A DNA stretch of 64,000 nucleotides from Azospirillum oryzae (lineage in GTDB: Bacteria > Pseudomonadota > Alphaproteobacteria > Azospirillales > Azospirillaceae). The first letter of the stretch is position 1. Each line of letters opens with the position of its first letter. A program made the translations under genes and the position numbers. Below are positions 60,297 to 64,000 of this stretch, piece after piece. The notes beneath the pieces are model-generated. The model was not told where the DNA came from, made no database searches, and saw only the letters and a list, made by a program, of their open reading frames with translations. The stretch lies in contig NZ_VTTM01000002.1 in the NCBI RefSeq assembly GCF_008364795.1, forward strand, positions 524,493-588,492, in the 5' to 3' direction.

Positions 60297-60836
60297 TCAA
60301 TGTTGATCCGTTGCGGATTTGGGGCCGGACTTCGCGGCAGGGGCGTGGTGCCCTTCCAGCCTGTCCATGCAGGCGAGCAGAACGCCGGAGATCACGAAGG
60401 TCATGTGGATGATGACCAGCCACATCAGCTCGTCGCGGGAGGTCTGCGACAGGTTCATGAAGGCCTTCAGCAGGTGAATGCCCGAAATGGCGACGATGGA
60501 GGCGATCAGTTTCAGCTTCAATCCGCCGAAATCGACCTTGCCCATCCAGTCGGGCCGGTCCTCGTGATTGGCGACGTCGATCTTGGAGACGAAGTTCTCG
60601 TAGCCGGCGAAGATCACCATCAGCAGAAGATTGCCGGCGAAGGACATGTCGATCAGCGTCAGCACGGCCAGCAGCACGTCCTTCTCGCTCATTTCCAGCA
60701 CATGCGGGATGATATGCAGGATCTCCTGCGTGAACTTCACCAGCAAGGCGCCCAGCGAGACGACCAGCCCGAGATAGAAGGGGGCGAGCAGCCAGCGGCT
60801 GGCAAAGATGATCTGTTCAAAGCGGCGTTCGATCAT
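60297..60836 (-). CDS. UPF0114 (YqhA-like) inner-membrane protein
   Basis: 179 residues. MIERRFEQIIFASRWLLAPFY is the family start; IDMSFAGNLLLMVIFAGYENFVS and LKLKLIASIVAISGIHLLKAF are the conserved membrane blocks, with about four helices in all. Function unknown. ATG at 60834-60836 chosen on family match; the frame is open further upstream. Confidence 0.93.
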   Translation of the reverse strand: MIERRFEQIIFASRWLLAPFYLGLVVSLGALLVKFTQEILHIIPHVLEMSEKDVLLAVLTLIDMSFAGNLLLMVIFAGYENFVSKIDVANHEDRPDWMGKVDFGGLKLKLIASIVAISGIHLLKAFMNLSQTSRDELMWLVIIHMTFVISGVLLACMDRLEGHHAPAAKSGPKSATDQH

Positions 60837-61059
60837 GGCGGGTTCGGCACGTCGTTGAGTGAGGGAGAAAGCGCGGACTCCACACATGTGTCGCAATGCT
60901 GCGCCGCAAAATCAATCCGGCAGTTTCCGGGGTGCGCAAGGGGGGCGGGAACCGGCTTTGGTCATAGGGCCTGGGGTCATAGTGATTGTCATCGTACCGT
61001 AACGTCCGGGCGCTATGGTGAGGGCTTTGCACAAGACCGCCGGGAAGGGTTTGGCGACC

Positions 61060-61767
61060 ATGAAGACCTCCGCTCCGCACATCGTGTCCGCGTTCGAGGA
61101 CGCGCTGAAGCGGCTGAAATCCGCCATCGTGCAGATGGCCGGCGCTGCGGAGACGCAGATCGACCAGGCGCTGACCTGCCTGGCCCAGCGCAATCCCGAG
61201 CTTGCGCGGGAAATCGTGGAGTCGGATGCGCGACTCGACTCCTTCGAGCATGACATCGAAGCCCATTGCATGCGCCTGCTGGCCCTGCGCCAGCCGGTTG
61301 CCGACGATCTGCGCGAGGTGATCGCGGCGCTGAAGATCGCCGGCAATCTGGAGCGGATCGGCGACCATGCCGCCAACACCGCCAAGCGGGCCGTCGCCAT
61401 CTTCAGCCTGCCCGACGCCGGATCGATGGCGGGGCTGCCGCAGCTCGGCCGGCTGGTGCGCGAGCGCCTCAGCGCGGTGATCGACGCCTATGTCGACAAT
61501 GACGGCGAGGCGGCCCTGCGCATCTGGCGCACCGACGACGAGGTGGATGCCCTCTACACCAGCCTTGTTGCGGAGGTGGAACGGTCAGCATTGGCGGCGC
61601 CGGACCAGTTCACGGCGCACATGCACCTGATGATGATCGCCAAGAACCTGGAGCGCATCGGCGACCACGCCACCAACATCGCCGAGGTCGTCTATTTCGT
61701 CAGTACCGGCGAGGCCCTGCTGGACGAGCGTCCGAAGGCCGACCATTCCTATGACCCGGTGAGCTGA
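61060..61767 (+). CDS. phoU: PhoU-family phosphate regulator
   Basis: 235 residues, the normal size. Two three-helix repeats are marked by VIAALKIAGNLERIGDHAANTA and LMMIAKNLERIGDHATNIAEV, the E/D-x-x-x-D metal-binding motif of PhoU. It restrains the Pst transporter and PhoR kinase. No pst genes are near, so it is apart from its usual cluster. GGAAGG lies upstream of the chosen ATG; a frame from 61015 is longer. Confidence 0.94.
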   Translation: MKTSAPHIVSAFEDALKRLKSAIVQMAGAAETQIDQALTCLAQRNPELAREIVESDARLDSFEHDIEAHCMRLLALRQPVADDLREVIAALKIAGNLERIGDHAANTAKRAVAIFSLPDAGSMAGLPQLGRLVRERLSAVIDAYVDNDGEAALRIWRTDDEVDALYTSLVAEVERSALAAPDQFTAHMHLMMIAKNLERIGDHATNIAEVVYFVSTGEALLDERPKADHSYDPVS

Positions 61768-61903
61768 ACGGCGCCGCGCCGCAAGGCATAAGGCCATCGT
61801 GCGGCGCGTCACCGCGCCTATGGGGGATGGTAATTCCGTCGCGGAGCGATCACGTTATCGAAACGATGCTTCCGTCGCCCGCACACGAGACAAATCCCAC
61901 CTG

Positions 61904-62230
61904 ATGACCGACGACCTGATCCGCCTCTATGCCGCCATCCTCGACCGCAAGCAGATGGATCCGGCGCACTCCAAGACCGCGCGGCTGATCGCCGCCGGCC
62001 CGAAGAAGATCGCCAAGAAGGTGGGCGAGGAGGCGGTCGAGGTCGCGCTGGACGCCATGAACGAGGATCGCCAGGGCGTCATCAACGAAAGCGCCGACCT
62101 GCTGTACAACCTGTCGGTCCTGTGGGCGACGCTGAACATCCACCCGGATGACGTCTTCGCCGAAATCCGCCGCCGCGAGGCGCTCTACGGCATCGCCGAA
62201 AAGCTGCCGAAGACGGCGGCGGAGCGCTGA
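61904..62230 (+). CDS. hisE: Phosphoribosyl-ATP pyrophosphatase
   Basis: 108 residues. KTARLIAAGPKKIAKKVGEEA, EVALDAMNEDRQGVINESAD and LLYNLSVLWATLNI match the HisE MazG-like helices with the metal-binding E-x-x-E and E-x-x-D. Second step of histidine synthesis. No clear ribosome site. Alone here, 136 bases after phoU, while other his genes are elsewhere. Confidence 0.93.
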   Translation: MTDDLIRLYAAILDRKQMDPAHSKTARLIAAGPKKIAKKVGEEAVEVALDAMNEDRQGVINESADLLYNLSVLWATLNIHPDDVFAEIRRREALYGIAEKLPKTAAER

Positions 62231-62239
62231 CGCCGGCAC

Positions 62240-63769
62240 TCAAGCCACCCCAAGTCCCTGCAGCAACGGCAAGCGCCGCTGCACGAAGGCCGCGTGCCGG
62301 CGCGCCAGTTCCGCGCGGTTGGCGTCGTCTCCCTCGCAACGCTCACCGTCCCGGCCCAGCACGATGCCGTCGGCCGACAGGTGTTGCCAGGCGAAGGCAG
62401 CCGGCTCCACGCCTTGCCGTGCGGCCAGGAGGAACAGAGCCTCGATCCGCGATACCGGCACGCCGGCGCCCAGAAGGGGCGAGGCGAGCTGCCCCGGCGT
62501 GTCGCCGAAGCGGTGGCGCTCCAGCACGGCGGCATTGAAGCGGTCGCTTGAGGTCTTCCGTTCGGCAAACCCGTCATCCGGCATCACCGGTGCGGCCAGC
62601 GACAGGCTGGCCAGCAGCACCAGCGCGCGCAGCACCGCCTCTTCCCCCTGCGCCGCCAGGGCCGGCAATGCCAGCAGCGCGTCGAGGCTCTGCGGCCCCT
62701 CGGCCAGCGCTTCCGCCAGCGGCTGGTAGAGCGCCCGCGGGAAGGGCAGGCGGCCGATGGGGGTGGACGCGACCTCCGGCAGGTCGTCGGCGGCCACCAG
62801 GAGCGTGAAACGGGTCTCACCCAGAAGGGCGCGCCGCTCAGTTGGACCCAGCCGTTCGCCGCCCTTCACGAACAGGTCGCGGCGGAAACTGCGGTTGGTC
62901 ATCACGTCGCGCAGGGTTTCCGCCTGGGCGGGGTCGCGCGCCTCGGCCGCCAGCGCCTGCTGGGCGGGGGAGAGAGTGAGGTCGTCCAACTGCTCCATCG
63001 GCACGGCGGCGCCGGCGAATTCCAGCTTCGCGCCGGCCAGCTCGCGCGCCACGTCGGCATGGTAGAAGGCGGTCCAGTCGCCGTTGAGATATTCGTGGGC
63101 GATGTAGTTCGGTGATTTGTGGCGAAGCTGCTCGATCCGCTCCGCCACGCCCTCGGTGTTGGCGAACCAGCCGCCGCCCTGCGCCGCCATCCGCGCGGCG
63201 AACTCCACCGCACGGGCGATGCGGTCGGGCAGGGGGCCGTCTCCTTCGGCGCAGCGCTCCACCAGCAGGCGACGCAGCGGCATGTGGGCGAGCGTGCCGG
63301 GCAGGGCGTTGTAGCTGACGAAGACGACACCGCCGGGCGCCAGCCGGCGGCGCAGCGTATCCAGCAGGATCGCGCGGTTCTCCGCGCTTACCCAGGACCA
63401 GACGCCGTGCAGGGCGACGGCGTCCAGTATCGGCCCGTCGCGGCGTGCATATTCGGCAAAGCTCTCCTCCAGGAAATCGGCGTTGGTCAGACCGGCATCG
63501 GCGGCCAGCCGGCGGACGCCGGCGATGTGGGAGGGGTTGAAGTCCATCGCCTCGAACCGCGCAGCCGGGTGGGCGCCGGCCAGCAGCGCGCTGGTCAGCC
63601 CATGGCCGCAGCCGGGCTCCGCCATGGTGAAGCTGCCACGGCGCAACGCCTCGGGCGGGCGCCAGCCGCGCAGCGTCAGCGCGAAGCGGAGCAGGGCGGG
63701 CGACCAGTCGCGATAGATGGCGCGGATATAGTCGATGCCGCCGACATAGCCTTCGGTCCAGCCGCCCAT
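62240..63769 (-). CDS. Class I SAM methyltransferase with regulatory domain
   Basis: 509 residues. MAEPGCGHGLTSALLAGAHP is the SAM loop and VALHGVWSWVSAENR the motif IV region. After about residue 200 a second, helical part (ERIEQLRHKSPNYIAHEYLN, SPAQQALAAEARDPAQ) matches the predicted methyltransferase regulatory domain, followed by a winged-helix-like C-terminus. Protein lysine or surface-glycan targets have been suggested for the family; the target here is unknown. GGGAGA precedes the ATG. Convergent with hisE, 9 bases apart. Confidence 0.85.
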   Translation of the reverse strand: MGGWTEGYVGGIDYIRAIYRDWSPALLRFALTLRGWRPPEALRRGSFTMAEPGCGHGLTSALLAGAHPAARFEAMDFNPSHIAGVRRLAADAGLTNADFLEESFAEYARRDGPILDAVALHGVWSWVSAENRAILLDTLRRRLAPGGVVFVSYNALPGTLAHMPLRRLLVERCAEGDGPLPDRIARAVEFAARMAAQGGGWFANTEGVAERIEQLRHKSPNYIAHEYLNGDWTAFYHADVARELAGAKLEFAGAAVPMEQLDDLTLSPAQQALAAEARDPAQAETLRDVMTNRSFRRDLFVKGGERLGPTERRALLGETRFTLLVAADDLPEVASTPIGRLPFPRALYQPLAEALAEGPQSLDALLALPALAAQGEEAVLRALVLLASLSLAAPVMPDDGFAERKTSSDRFNAAVLERHRFGDTPGQLASPLLGAGVPVSRIEALFLLAARQGVEPAAFAWQHLSADGIVLGRDGERCEGDDANRAELARRHAAFVQRRLPLLQGLGVA

Positions 63770-63884
63770 CCCCGATCTCCCGTTCCGATGTCCCGTTTCG
63801 ACAGCGCCGGTGTAGCCGCCGGGGCGCGAGTCCGGCCACCGAAAAGCACGCGCTAAAAAATTCACATGGGGTGCGATTTTGCTA

Positions 63885-63913
63885 TCGACAGGCCAAAAGC
63901 CCTTCGCTATAAA
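63885..63913 (+). promoter_or_regulatory. Sigma70-like promoter pointing off the right edge
   Basis: TCGACA (63885-63890) and TATAAA (63908-63913) are 17 bases apart, each one base from consensus. The following 80 bases hold no ORF; CCGGCC and GGCCGG at about 63926-63952 could pair. It probably drives a gene beyond the window. Confidence 0.5.
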
Positions 63914-64000
63914 CCGCGCCACACCGGCCGGGACAACGGCTTGGCCGGCGCGATGAACAGTAGGCTCGTTTCGGCGAAGTTCACCGCATCAAGAGATGGG

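Noticed and set aside
60962..60992. Possible PHO box (GGTCAT...GGTCATAGTGATTGTCAT) before phoU
   Set aside because: The TCAT units are 15 and 12 bases apart instead of 11, so they do not fit the Pho box period; chance similarity cannot be excluded.

Overview
The window is chromosomal DNA of a GC-rich alphaproteobacterium. Gene content and protein style best fit Rhodospirillales of the Azospirillum type: an mreBCD-mrdA cluster, MidA-type methyltransferase, UPF0114, DUF2948, EgtB, a urease operon and a Wec/Cap-type surface polysaccharide block. The genus is inferred, not proven. No rRNA, CRISPR, transposase or integrase was found. Almost all of it is coding, with short operons alternating in strand.

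Left part (1-12.3 kb, mostly minus strand): 5' end of a membrane sensor running off the edge, a TorD-like chaperone, an AhpD-like protein, a small phage-style regulatory locus (S24/XRE repressor opposite a Cro-like gene, with dyads between), prs, then hldD-lgt-midA-like-pgeF, leuA with an upstream leucine-rich leader peptide, lrgAB and a TadG-like secreted protein. 

Middle-left (12.3-22.4 kb): a poor AT-richer gap, a membrane/PAS-like protein with a decayed DnaQ exonuclease domain, egtB, rpmG with a terminator-like hairpin in its leader, an S41 protease, and aroC-IalB-like-rnr with two spaced dyads before aroC. Two identical tRNA-Thr genes follow.

Polysaccharide block (22.5-29.5 kb): CapD-like dehydratase, two NDP-sugar epimerases, two GT2 glycosyltransferases and a WecA/WbpL-type initiating transferase, which together look able to start and build an undecaprenyl-linked glycan.

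29.6-36.3 kb: two small conserved proteins, a GNAT enzyme, dcd, murA, DUF2948, a PRC-like secreted protein, a DJ-1/PfpI protein, and two divergent LuxR-type response regulators, one lacking the phospho-acceptor aspartate. 

36.4-42.6 kb: urease operon ureD-A-B-C-(murI)-E-F-G, with glutamate racemase inserted and translationally coupled to ureE. 

42.6-53.7 kb: PRC-barrel and DUF2892 envelope proteins, fabI, bacteriohemerythrin, serB, miaA, a PLP aminotransferase, then ilvB-ilvN-[vapB-vapC]-ilvC, where a toxin-antitoxin pair sits inside the branched-chain amino acid operon. 

Right part (53.7-64 kb): ArsR regulator opposite an EamA transporter, mreB-mreC-mreD-mrdA (cell shape), UPF0114, phoU, hisE and a large SAM methyltransferase; a promoter-like sequence fires off the right edge. 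REP-like GC hairpins recur between genes. No clearly new multi-gene system was found. The strongest unusual points are the decayed exonuclease sensor, the paired aroC dyads, the pseudo-receiver regulator, the gene insertions in the urease and ilv operons, and several structured leaders (leuA, rpmG, egtB, hemerythrin).
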